NCBI GenBank assembly: GCA_002104945.1
Contig: MCFH01000002.1
Span: 1,207,001-1,271,000 of the forward strand
Direction of reading: 5' to 3'
DNA from: Piromyces finnis
Taxonomy: Eukaryota > Neocallimastigomycota > Neocallimastigomycetes > Neocallimastigales > Neocallimastigaceae
Length of the DNA: 64,000 nucleotides
The notes under the pieces were generated by a model that was given only the letters and a program-made list of their open reading frames with translations, was not told where the DNA came from and did not search any database. Both the position numbers and the translations under genes were made by a program. Every line of letters starts with the position of its first letter. Within the stretch, counting starts at the first letter, position 1. Of the stretch, positions 10,076 through 22,747 are shown one piece after another.

Positions 10076-13000
10076 TTAATTTGAATTGTCATTATTTATA
10101 ATTTGAAGTTTGGCAAAGTTAATAAAGATTTGTTCTAAAGATGTTTGACTAAAAGTATAGTCAGAAATTAAACCGGATGCTTTACATCCTTCCATAGCTT
10201 CAAATATTTTGCCAATACCCTTTTGAATTGAAATCTCATAATTTACACGATCGTGAGATTTAATTTCTTTCTTATAGACATTACCTAAAATACCAACTTC
10301 TTCAATCATCTTAGTATGGAAGGCTTCAATATCCTTTGATTGAACTTCTAAATTGTAACCTTCACCATATTTCATTTTAATATGTTCTGGTGATCCAATA
10401 CATTTTAATCTTCCATTAATTAAAATACCAAGACGATCACATAAGAATTCAGCTTCTTCCATAGAGTGAGTTGTCATAATAATAGCAGTATTATTTTCTT
10501 TTTTGGTTTCCTTAATAATATTCCAGATGTATCTTCTGGTTGATGGATCCATACCAGCAGTTGGTTCATCTAATAAAACTTGATTTGGACAACCACAAAT
10601 AGCCATTAATAAACAAAGCTTACGCTTAGTACCACCACTTAATTTAGAAGCATGCTTTCCTTCATGTTCTTCTAAACCACAACTACGAATGTATTGTGTA
10701 GTATATTCTTTAGCTAATTCATCTGAATAACCACGAATCTTTAAGAAAAATTCAAGATGTTCACGAATAGTTAATTCTTTCCAGAAGGTATCGTTTTGTG
10801 GACAATAACCAAGAGAAATATTATTATATCTAGCAATATGAGATTCTACACCATCATAATAAATCTTACCAGTAGTTTGAGGAATAGTGGAAGTAATCAT
10901 GTTTAATGTTGTTGATTTACCAGCACCATTTGGTCCTAATAAACCAAAACATTCATGCTTATTAATTCCAAATGAAACATCTTCAACTGCAGTTCTTACA
11001 TATGTATTTCTAGTGTATGGTGATTTGTGAACATCACCAAATTTATATTTAGTTCTTTCTTTAATTATCTTCTTTTCTTCTGGATTACTTGGTAAGCTTA
11101 CTCTATAATCTTTACTTATTTGAAGAGTACTAATTGGAAGGTTGTTATAGTTGGACTTAATGTTTAAATATTCATTATAGACATCTTCATCACCTTCTTG
11201 AAGTAATCTTTTATTTTCTTCAGTACTTTCTGGAGTAGGTGTATGAATATCACTGGCATTGGATTGATTCTTTCTGGCATCACATTTTAATAATAAAATA
11301 AAGTAAATAATAATATCAACAACTAAAACAAGAATTAATGGGGTAATTCCAGAATTAAATTTTAATAAGTAGTTAAAACCAAGATCTAACTTCAAAAGTT
11401 TCATTAAGAATTGAATGGTGAATAAGGCATTAAAAATACCCATAATGGCATATGGTGGATTAATTAATCCAAATATAATTTCTACAATAATAGCTGTATT
11501 TGAATACATTTTATTTGGATCAGTGGATTGATATTGATTATTGATTAATGAAAAAGCGATAACACCAACATAGGCTGGAAGAAGATTAATTAATGCCATA
11601 AATGAATTTGCAGTATCTACTTTATCAAAGAAGAAACTAATAACATATTGATAAATTAATGTAGCAAAAGACCTATTATATACCATATATAAAAAAGAGT
11701 TTAGCATTGAATAAATAAAATATATTTTTAATATATATATGTATATTTTCATATATTTATTCTTTTACTTACCACAAGACATTTGTTATTAATAAAATGA
11801 TTATAACGTTAACGTCAAGGAATACTTGAGGTTGGAAAATAATACCAACAATAACTATACATACACTAGTAACAAATGTAAGACTTGCATCAGTTAAAAG
11901 AGAAGATATCCAATAATTAAATCTTGATACACCATTTAATTGAAGTTGTTGAAGTAATTGATTAACTCTTTCTCTTACAATTAATGGGCCGTATAAAGAA
12001 ATACCAGTAAGTAAAGCAGCTCCTATATAAATACCAATAATAACACTAGCAGCTGTAACAAATACATAGTTTCCATATGAAAATGGATGAGATTTAGTGA
12101 CAATTCTTTCATTGATATTATTAGAGGCGAGAATAGTATTTGAGAGGGCATTCATTGTTGCAGGTAATGAATGACTCATGGATGTATTTAAGTAAATATT
12201 GAAATTGTAACTGTCATTTTCAAGTGAACCTGATACAGAAGAAACATAGTATGGTTCTTTGTTTACAGTTTTACCTATTTTATTTAATTCTTCATTGGAA
12301 TAGCTTTTTAATGCATCTGCACCAACCATATTTCCATATAATTCTTTGAAATTAGGAATATTTGTTTGAGTTGTATCAACATTCCAGAGTGAACCATTGT
12401 ACATAGTTGGTGAAATTTCTTTTGGTTTAAATGTTACAATTTGAACATTATCCATTGCTTTAAGAAGAATAAAGGTAATTATAGTAATAATAACCGGTGT
12501 TAAAAGGGCACTAACGGCAAATGATTTATTGTGGAAGAAAATCTTTAATCTGAATTTTATTAAAGTAATTATTTTTTGAATATTGGTTAATCCTTGAACT
12601 TCTTTTAAGTTTGGTAATCCTTCATTAGTATTAATAATAAAAGCATCACTTCCAGTGTTTTCTTTTGGTGTTTCTTCAGTATGATCATCTTCTAAACGAA
12701 TAAATAATTCTTCCAAGGTTGGCATTGTTAAAGCGTAATTTTTAATAAGTTTATTTTCTCCAGCATAAGATTCTATTTCATTAAATAAATTAGAAAATTC
12801 AGATGTAGAAGAAATTGGTAACTTCCAAGTTCTCATTTCAACATCAGTATTCTTTGATTGCTTTTCAGAATCAATAATATATTTACTTTCAGGAATGTAT
12901 TTCTTAATGATATCATCAACTTGATCACAAGAATTACTTTCAATATCAAGACTGTATTCCATGTTAAAGTGATTCTTTAAATAAACACTAGTACCTAAAC

Positions 13001-15311
13001 AACGAATTTTACCATGATTCAAAATAAGTTTACGATCTGCAAGAATATCAGCTTCATCCATATAATGAGTAGTTAAAAATATAACTCTTCCCATCTTTTT
13101 CTTTGATAAAAGATCCCAAATCTTTCTTCTTGATAATGGATCAAGACCTGTAGTTGGTTCATCTAAGAAAATGTATTTTGGATTACCAATAATAGCAATA
13201 GCAATACATAACTTTCTTTTTTGACCACCACTAAGATTTATAACCTTATCATCTTTTTTGTGTTCTAAATCAACTTCCTTTAAAATTTCATTGATATCAA
13301 CTTTGACATTTTTAATCATTGAGAAAATCTTAATATGATCGCTAACGGTAAGTTCATCAAAAAGAATGTTTGTTTGAGGGCAGACACCTTTTTTATAAAT
13401 TAAAAATGTAATCAAAACGTCAAAAAAAATATTTTAGATTATATTTATAAAATTATAATTTATACAATATTCAAGTCTATTATTTTCTATACGTTTTATA
13501 AAGCAATTATTATATATATATTATATATATATTTTTAAGTTTTAATTTATATTTACCGAAATCTCTACGAATTTGTGTAGTATTTTTTGCAATATCAGTA
13601 CCATCGTAATATATATTACCACCAGAAGTATTAATTAAACCAATCATCATTTGTATTAATGTTGTTTTACCAGCACCATTATGACCTAAAATACAGAAAA
13701 TTTCATCTTTATAAACTTTAAAATTAACGTGATTAACAGCTAAGAATTGTTCTTTTTTGTTTTTAGAATTACTGTTTTCAGATTTTTTCTCAAATTGTTT
13801 TGAGACATTGGAAATTTCAACTAAACATTTTTCATTTTTTCTTAAATCTTCTTCTATATCTTGTTCATAATTATTATCTGATTCATTAATAATATTGTGA
13901 CTTGAAGAACGTTTTAGTCTTAAAGTAGAATAATCATCCAATAAATATTCAAATAATATTGATAAACCGAAATAAAGAATATTATTAAATAACAATATTA
14001 AAATATATAAACCAATATCGCTATTAAAAACAGTCTTAAAAGTAATATATTCTCTTATGTCTTCCTTTTTACTTATTTCTTCCATTATATTTCCCATTGC
14101 AACAGGAGATATAAGAAAACTGAAGATTAATTTTAATTTTCTGTCTAAATAGGAAATAGCGAGATAAGCAACACAAATGAATGTGGAAGTTGTACCAGCA
14201 AATGAAGCTGCAGTCTTTGCTTTCTTAAAGAAAGTAGAAAATATAAATCCAATACCACAGTTAGATAAACCGAATAAGGTAATGATAATGAAAAGAATAA
14301 TAGGATTTATATACTCGAAGGATTTTACAATTACTAAGAAAGCAGTTATTATTAATGCTGTAAAAACAATAATTACAAAGTAAACAATTTCCCATGATAA
14401 CCAAAAAACTGATGAATTAACACCAGACATAAGCATACCTTCCTTTATTTTCTTTTCTTTTTCTTCAACTATAAATGTAACAATTATAATAATATGAGAT
14501 AAGAAAATAAAGTTCATATATAAGGAGTTCAATTTTGGACCCATTCCATTCATACCAACATAATTAATTGGTGGTTTACTTAAATCACCTAAAGTAGATT
14601 TAAATGAAATTGGTTTCTTGGTTTTTATACTAATAATTGTTGAGTCCACAAGAGATTGAAGATAAGAAAATTTATAGTAACCTGTATCCACGATACCAGC
14701 TCTATTTTCACCATAATTACCAATTGGAGCTTTTTCTGGGTCAGTAACTTCTGTTCCATTAATTCTAATAGTGTAAGTGAATAAATTATCTTCAAAAATA
14801 ATACCAGCAAAAAGGTTTTTGTGTTCATCATTGTAATTTTCTAATTCCTTTTCATTATTGAATCGAACATACTGATAATTATTTTCTTTCAATAATGGAT
14901 CCATCATTACATTTGAAATTACTTCATCATTACCATTATTAGGCAATACAAAACCTATTGTATTTTGTTCTGGATTAATTAAAAAAAATTTTGAAATATC
15001 ACCTATTTCTCTAGAATCTTCTGCTTCGTATAATACTGATTTTCCTGTGAATCTTAAAATAACTATTTTATTTTATTTTATTAGAATATATATTTATGGA
15101 TAGTTATAAATAAAAAAAAAAATTTTTTTGTTAATATTTAAATATATTTATTTTTTTCATTATATTTTTTACTTTTAATTAAATACATACAAATGAAGAA
15201 AACAAAATATATTGGAAGAAATAATTCCTGAAATGTTTTTTTCTTATTATTTTTTTTTATTAAAATATTTCTGTAGGTAACAGCCTTTAATTGATTTAAA
15301 AATAATGACAT
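10076..15311 (-). CDS. Full-size ABCA-type ABC transporter
   Basis: This is a predicted membrane ATPase of the ABCA family, whose known members move lipids. Four exons on the minus strand, 15311-15191, 15062-13557, 13387-11773 and 11672-10076, join to exactly 1613 codons (1612 residues). The order is TM helix and large lumenal loop, TMD1, NBD1, TMD2, NBD2. The first exon encodes the typical ABCA start, with QLKAVTYRN before a hydrophobic helix. NBD1 has Walker A GHNGAGKTT near residue 498, split from its LSGGQKRK signature and LDEPTTGLDP by the second intron. NBD2 has GPNGAGKST near 1323, LSGGTKRK and LDEPTAGMDP. Every intron is GT-AG (GTATGT, GTAAAT and GTAAGT donors). ABCA genes are rare in higher fungi but occur in early-diverging fungi and protists. 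The substrate is unknown. Confidence 0.92.
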
Positions 15312-16589
15312 TTTTGATATTTTTTTAAAAATATGTTATAATACTATAATCTTTTTCTTTTAATTAATAACTTTTTAATTATTTTTTTTTTCTTTGAAGT
15401 ACAATTTATTTATTCTTTTTTTAAATTAAAGTATTATCTGTGGCTATGATAAAATAGTTGAGTATTATATAATTTAACGTTAGTAAATTATAAATAATAC
15501 TATATTTTCTCTCAAAGAAAATTAATTTTTTTTTTAAAATTTATCTCACAAATATTACTTTAATATTTTAAATAATTGATTTTCTTAATTTTTTTTATAT
15601 TTATATTTTTTTTTTAAAATTTTGACTTTTTTTCTTTTTTCCTTTTATTATTAATTTTTTTTTTTTTTTTTTTTCCTTTTTACCAAAAGTATTAATAATA
15701 TAATTTATTAAAAATACTTTCTATTTTTATTTTTTTTGGTTTCAAAAAAAAAAAAAATTGTGGTAAAATTGTATTTTTATACTTTTCTGTATAAATTTAA
15801 AAAGTATAAAAAGGTTTTTAGAATAGAATTAAAATTAATATAATTTAATATATAAAATAAATTATATCATAGCATATTAATATTGTTCTAAAATAAAATT
15901 TAATAACCAAAAGAATTTTAAATTATTGAAATTAATGTAAATGGTTTTTTTTAATTTATATCAGCCATAAATAATTTTTATATTAAATTTTTGTTATGAT
16001 ATAAAACAAATAAATTATATATTAATAAATGATACAAAATAATAGATGTATACATTGCATTAATAATTAAAATAAAGAAAGTTTAAATAAAAATATATAT
16101 TAATGATAAATAGAATATAAAGATAAAACACTATATTATTTTATATATTAAATTTTAAATTAAAATAAAAGTTTATTTTATAAAAAATGATTTCCAGATA
16201 TAAGAAGTTTCGAAAATGAATTAAAAAAACTTTACTATTTATTATTAAAACAATAATAAATAATAATAATAATAAATAATAATAATAATAAAATTAAGTT
16301 TCATCTTTCATGGCAGGTTTAAAATTTTTTTTTTTTAACCTCAATATTACTCATTATTAATCATATACTTAAAAAATATATTAATATTCTTTTTTTTTTT
16401 TCTTTAGATCAATGTGAAAAGGCCTAGATTGCAACAAAGTTAAAATTAATGTAATTAGATCATAATTAAATAGGTTATATAAATTCTATAAGAAATTATA
16501 TTAAAGCTGAAATCTTGAGTTTAGCATTAAAATGATTTAAAGAATAGTTTATAATAGACCTATAATAAAACAATAGCAAAAAAAATTAT

Positions 16590-16740
16590 TACTTTAAAAA
16601 TACCTGCCTATTTAGTATTTAGAGGTTTTGGCAGTAAATTTTTTTTAATAGTAAACAATAGTAAATAAAAATAATAATAAAATAAATCACTTTAAAATAC
16701 TTATTTGGCAGTAAATTCTATTTAATAGTAAAAACTATAT
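16590..16740. repeat. Diverged direct repeat sharing GGCAGTAAATT
   Basis: Two blocks share the order ACTTTAAAA-TAC, TTTGGCAGTAAATT and TTTAATAGTAAA. The second block lacks about 26 bases between the first two motifs. This may be the remnant of a small duplication or mobile element. Confidence 0.4.
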
Positions 16741-17720
16741 TTAATAAAAGGTTTACCCGACTTGGAGAAAATGAAAAATTATTTGTATTTGATATGAAAT
16801 TAATATGTCTAGCTACATATTAGCCAATATTTAAAATAATTTTTATTATTTAAAATATTCAATTTCATCTTTAGAAATTTATATATAACATTTCATAATA
16901 ATAATATAATAATTGATATATATTATAATACATTATTTATATATTAGTTATAGAATTCATGTACATATTTCATTATATTCTTAAATATTAATATTATATA
17001 TTAGTATTAATTTTATTGTAATACTTATTTATATTACATTACCTTTCCTTATATAGTATATTTCATATAAAATGTAAAATATATTATACTATATCCTATT
17101 TAATTATTATTCATATATTATGAATACATTACATTATATAATTGATATTCAATTATATTATAGGAATTTTATAATATAAAAATATTCATGTAAAAAATAA
17201 TTAATAATTAGAAAGGGAAGAGCTTTAATAATTAATAAGAAAATATTATAAGTGAAATTATTAATAAGAGAGAAGTTAATAGTAATAAAATATTTTTCAC
17301 CTAATATAATAAATTATAAATAAACTAATATTAAATTACTACAACATAAAAGAAACTTATATCATATTTCTGATCATGTGTTTTTCATAAGTATTTCATA
17401 TAGTTATGAAAATATTTAATAATATTATTATTATTAAAATTAAATCTATTAAATTAAAATTAAAATTAATATTAAAACCCATTTACTTTCAATTTATTTA
17501 TTTAATAAAGTTTTCTTTTCATTTAAAATAAAAAGTAAAAAAAAAAAAAAGGTTGAATAAAGAAGAAAAAATGTTACAACAATTTGACTATGTTTTTCAA
17601 TAAAGAAAGAGTTGGTAGCTATATAAATTTGATAAATTTGATTCTCTATAATAAAAGATTAATAAAAATGAAGGAACAATCTGTTGAAAGAGTTTAAAAA
17701 AATATATTTATATAAATGCT

Positions 17721-17860
17721 AACCCTTTTCTTAAAACACTTTTACAACTTTCTCTTTGTTAAAAGATATATATAAACACAAAACATAACTAACTTTTTCT
17801 TAAAACACCTAAAACAATTTTCTCTTTGTTAAAAGATATATATAAACATATCTAACTTTT
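17721..17860. repeat. Two-copy tandem repeat, 70-base period
   Basis: The string TCTCTTTGTTAAAAGATATA occurs at 17751 and again at 17821, followed in both by TATAAACA and preceded by TTTTCTTAAAACAC. The period is 70 bases and the copies differ by a few substitutions and small gaps. Confidence 0.75.
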
Positions 17861-18462
17861 TTTTAATATTTTATTATTTCATATTTTATAAAATAATAAA
17901 CTAATAATAATTATTTGTTAACATTTCATTGATTTATTCAGTAAAAAAAGTATGCGAAAAGTTTTAAAGAAAAAAAAAATTATTAAAATATTTAAATGGC
18001 ACACAACAAATAATTATACTATAAAATATTTCCAGTCTTTTATTATTTCTTTAATGAAATCACTTTCTTTGAACAATTCATTCAAAATATATTATTTAAT
18101 ATATAATTTTTTTTTATTATTTATTTAATATTTATTTTTAATGTACCTTTAATTCTTATAAATCATTTTATTTTTTATTAAATATTATTTATGCATTAAA
18201 ATATTAACATTAATTTAAAAAGGTAGAATTAAAGATTTAATTTTATAATAAATATTTCTATTAAATTGGTATCTTTATTTATCTTTTAAATAATTTTTAA
18301 AATTTTAATGAATTATTTTATGTTGATAAATAAATTCTATACTTACTTTATTATTAAAAATTGTCATTAATAAAAGTATTTAAATTGGTTTATTAATGAA
18401 AATGTGAATATTTTATTAACATTAAAATGAAAACATGGTGTAATAATAACTAATAGTTGCAA

Positions 18463-19174
18463 TTATGGAGCTTTAGTTACAGGTATAGTCTCTGTTCTAT
18501 AGTGAACTTTTGTAACTGAATCAATTTTACTATCATTATTAGTAATTGATGCTGTTTCTGTTTCCTTACTATGTAAAACTTTCGTTATTGATACTTCATT
18601 TAATGGATCTCTTGTTAGAGGGGATTTTTTGGTTCTATATATTCTACTTAATTGAGGACTTGGGGAAATAAAATCAAATCCAAAAGTTGAATAGTAAGTT
18701 GTAGTTTCATCACCAGCTGTATGTGTTGGAATTTCAGGTTCTAGAGTAGCTGGTGGTGTTGTTTTTGTAATAGTAATTCTTTTTGGTCCAGAAGGTTTAA
18801 AAATGGTTTTTGGAATTCTAATAACAAAATTTTTACGATATTTTTTTGGTGTTACAGTTTTAACTTGTTTTTTCGAAATTGGTTTTGTAAAAAAAGTATT
18901 GGTATTAGGTCTTCTTGATGCTATCGTTGCTTTTAACTGTGCATTTTTCTCAATTTCTATTGAATTGTTTGTCTTTTATTATTTATTTATTTTTTTTAAA
19001 GAAAAAAAAATTTTTATTATAAAAATTAAATAATGAATAAACAGATAACTAATTTTCTTTTAATTATATAATTTAAAAAATAATAATATTTACCTCTGAA
19101 GAAACCTGAACAAATAATAAAGTAAATAGAACAGCAAATAATAAAATGTATTTTAAGGAATAAAAGTTTTTCAT
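18463..19174 (-). CDS. Small secreted or cell-surface protein, Thr/Pro/Lys-rich
   Basis: Not a recognised family. Two exons on the minus strand, 19174-19094 and 18972-18463, join in phase 0 to 196 residues. Exon 1 is a near-ideal signal peptide: MKNFYSLKY, then a Leu/Phe/Val-rich core, ending at VSS. The donor is GAG|GTAAAT and the acceptor AAAAG|ACA. The mature part of about 170 residues is basic and rich in Thr, Pro, Lys and Ser, for example KTTPPATLEPEIPTHTAGDE, with no Cys, which suggests an O-glycosylated extended protein. The codons show clear coding bias despite the AT-rich setting. Exon 1 alone is too short to notice by frame length, so the gene is easily missed. An antisense frame at 18803-19033 is considered a shadow. 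Confidence 0.72.
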
Positions 19175-20149
19175 TTTTTTTTTTTTTTAATATTTAAAAA
19201 TTTATATTTCAAAAGTAGATAATTATAATTTTATTATTATTATTATTATTGAATTCTCTATTTTAATATTATTGTATTTTTTTTTTTTTTTATTTCTTTT
19301 GTTTGTATTTTTTATTCTTTTTCTATTATTATAATTAAATTATTATAAGTGAAAATTTAAATCTTGACTTGATAATTAAAATATTATAATTATTATGATT
19401 ATTTTATAAATGTTTATTTTTTTTATTTCTTTTTTTATTATTATTATTATTTTTATTAAAAATCGTTTATTTCAAATATCCATTGAAAATAATTTTTAAT
19501 GAAAATCCACTTTTTTATTATTTCTTTCTTTCTTTTTTTTTTTTTAGCTAATTATTAAATAAATAAAAAGAAAAAAAAAATTTTTTTAATAAATCTATAA
19601 AAAATTTTATATTATAAATCTATAAAAAAATGTAAAAATCCCATAATTTTATGTTTTTAATTTTTAATTTATAAAGCATTTATATTTTAGATATCCTACC
19701 TTTATTAAAAAATATTAATAAAGGTAGGATAAATTATTAAAAAAAATGTAAAGTTTTTTGAAAAATAAAATTAAAGAAAATTTAAAACATTCTTAAAAAA
19801 AAAAAAGAAAGACATTAAATAAAATAAAAATAATACAACGTTGAATAAATTATTATAACAAAACTATTATTATAAAAGAAATAATCATACCAATAACAAT
19901 AATAATTTATTTCTCAAAATTATTTATTAATAAACCAACAATTTAAAAAAGAAAAAGTAATTTACTCTATACTATTTGAAGACAAAAATATTTCATTTAT
20001 ATGCATATATTTCTTATACAATATATATTCATTTATTATTAAAGTAAAAATAAAGGAAAAAATACAATTGTAATTATATCAATAAAATAAAAAAAAACAA
20101 ATATCCAAAATATATTTCAATAAATATTATTAATAACGACAAAAATAAA
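19175..20149. other. Divergent intergenic region
   Basis: This is the shared upstream region of the secreted-protein gene (leftward) and the GTPase-like gene (rightward). It is A/T-rich with TTA microsatellites and one notable inverted repeat at 19692-19731, listed separately. No other gene was seen. Confidence 0.5.
19692..19731. repeat. Perfect 15-base inverted repeat with 10-base loop
   Basis: TATCCTACCTTTATT (19692-19706) is exactly complementary to AATAAAGGTAGGATA (19717-19731), with the 10 bases AAAAAATATT between them. It contains the only G/C-rich words for hundreds of bases. It sits between two divergent genes, so it could be a protein-binding site or the footprint of a small mobile element. 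Confidence 0.8.
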
Positions 20150-22747
20150 ATGGCAGGGATTTTATCAAATTATTTTAGAAGATTTGTAATTCCTAATTCA
20201 ATTGAAAGCGAATTGAAAATTATTTTAAGAATAATAAGAATTATACTTATTATTTTTACCTTTATTCTTTTTTCTTGGGGAATTAATGGTTAGTAGTTGT
20301 ATAAAAAAAAAATTGTAATTAGGCCCTAACAAATACATAATATTATAATCTTTACTAACAATATATCTTATCATATTATTAATAAATAATTTGTAATTGA
20401 AACATTATATATAGTTGTAGTATACGATATAATTATTATGTATAAAACATTATTTTCTTCAGCTCCTGTAAACTATGATTCAAATAATATCGATACCAAT
20501 CCTGTAGTTGAAAAACCTTTAATAAACTCAAAAAAAGTGAGTTTATCAATTAAGAACTTAAGCTCTTTTGATATTTTAAAGTTTATTATTGTTTCAACCA
20601 TTACATTTATTTTACCAAGACTTCTTTGGGAATTTTATTATAAAAATTTTGATCCTCAAAATCCTCCTTTTAAAAAATTATTAACATTTTTATCTGGTAA
20701 GTCTGAACAAGTTCAGCACGAAAATCAAACTCAACCAAAACTATACTCTTCTGATGAAATTAAAAATGGTGAAGCTAAACCAGTTTTTCATATAAAAAAG
20801 AATTCAGAAATTATTATGGATAAAGAAAGATTAAGAAAACCTTCAAAAATCGATTCTTCAAAAGTCGATTCTCCCCATTCTGGTTTTGGTGGAAATCAAA
20901 TCAATTCAAATGATGAAATTATGATACTGTCAAAAGTAGATGATGAATCTATAAATGAAGGAACTATTACTACCAAAGGGAAGGAAATAGACGTTTCAAG
21001 GAATATTGAGGAAAATAATAGTATCAACATTAAAACCTTAATGTCGACAATTACAAATAATTTAATACCATTACAGGAAACAAATACACCAAATAGTATT
21101 GATTATGTATTAAGTAAATATAGAGATATTATCAATGATTGTGAAGAAATGATAAATAACTTTATATATAGTGATGCTCTTTCAAAGTCAGAACTATATT
21201 CTTTTCTTCAGCCTTTGAAAAATTCAATAAATAAAACTGAAAACTTTTTTTTAACAAAAAGAAATATAACAGCTATTGTAGTTGGTAGAAAAACTCAAGG
21301 TAAAAGTAAACTTATTAATGCTGTTTTTCGAGAAGATTGTGAACTTATTGATGAAAAAATAGGAGATAATATAACGGTAAGTAAATCCTTATTCATAATT
21401 ATAATACAAATTATTATAAAATAATCTTTTTTTTTTCTCATTAATTTATATCTATTTAATTAATATTTAATTTTATCTATTATCACTTTTAAAACGTAGA
21501 AACAAATATTCAAAATTGCTAACGGGAAAACACTTGAAATTTATGAATTATCTCCTCTTGATAATAATAAAGTTTCAGTTATGGGAAATAATTATATATT
21601 AGAAGCTGCAAATCAAATTATATCATATGCTATTATTCCTGATTTAATTATATATGTATGTAAGGCTAATAGTGTATCAAATATAATATATGATGATATT
21701 AATACTTTACATGATTTAAAAGAATGTATTCAATCATGTTCCTTATTAATGATTAATGTTCCTATTATACCTGTCATTACCCATGTTGATGAGGTATATC
21801 CAGCAGATATTATTAGTCCTGAAGATTATGATGAAGAAAAAATTGAAAATATTCAAGAAATATCAAAAATTGTAATGAAAAATATGAAAGAAGAAATAGA
21901 GTTAAAAACTCTTGACATATTTCCAGTATCTTCAAAATACTATTATAAACCAAATACCAATCAAGTTAATCCAAGACGTGATTATAGATATAATAATGAC
22001 CTTCTATTAAAATACATTGAAGAACAGATTCAATATTTACAACCATCTTCCCTTACCAATCATTATCATTTCGCAAATAAACTTGTCATGACTCTTTCTG
22101 TTATTAATAAAAAGTTATCCAATGCAACGTTTAATAAATCATCCACAGCATCTTTATCAGGTAGTAATGAAAATAATAGTTCTCTTATTGAGTCAAAAAG
22201 TAATGCCACAAATAAAGCTGTAGCAAAGGTTTCAAAATATTATAAGAAATTTAACTTGGATAAATATGTTATAATATTCTATATGGTTATTATTATAGCA
22301 TTAGAATGTTCTCAATTTAAGCAATACACCAAAAATAATCAAAATAATCAAAGTTCAGGTATCTCAAAGAATTCTCTTTATAAAATTCTTTTAAGTAATA
22401 TTAATGCTAGTATTAATGCTTCTAGTATTAATAAAATGACTAATTTAAATAATAATGAGAAAGAATTTATTGATTCTTTTCTTGAATTTTGGAAAATTAT
22501 TGGATTTAAGGAAATAGGGAAAATGTCACTTTTCCAATTTTCAGAAGCAATGTTAAATAAAAAATTCCCAATGTTAGGTGATCTATGTAATAATAGTATA
22601 AATTTAGTTTTAAAAATTGTCACTGGTGAAAGTTTTGATTATGATGATATTACTTTAAAGATTGGTTTTTCAGCTATTCAATGGTTTGTTTTAGGAAAAC
22701 AGCAAAAAAAAGAATTAATTAAACTTATGATGACTAAAGCTAGTTAA
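20150..22747 (+). CDS. Membrane-anchored GTPase-like (P-loop) protein
   Basis: Three exons, 20150-20288, 20415-21376 and 21500-22747, join to 783 codons (782 residues). The ATG at 20150 was preferred to the one at 20438 because exon 1 joins cleanly (AATG|GTTAGT to ATAG|TTG) and supplies an N-terminal hydrophobic helix of about 20 residues. A second helix follows near residue 100 (LKFIIVSTITFILPRLLW) and a third in the C-terminal half (KYVIIFYMVIIIALE). The P-loop is GRKTQGKS inside IVVGRKTQGKSKLINAVF, as in dynamin- or Era-like GTPases. THVD fits the G4 position and VSSK the G5 position, but the expected DxxG is replaced by ELSPLD. The family is not recognised. It may be a divergent GTPase on an organelle membrane, and its substrate and activity are uncertain. 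Confidence 0.75.

Larger units (their letters stand above)
15312..18462. other. Gene-free AT-rich region with degenerate repeats
   Basis: No exon with believable splice sites was seen over about 3.1 kb. The region contains a 70-base tandem duplication (17721-17860) and two related blocks sharing GGCAGTAAATT and TAATAGTAAA (about 16590-16660 and 16688-16740). Its left part must include the promoter of the ABC transporter gene. Confidence 0.5.

Noticed and set aside
18803-19033. 76-codon plus-strand frame
   Set aside because: It overlaps the second exon and intron of the minus-strand secreted-protein gene, which has better codon structure and a signal peptide exon.
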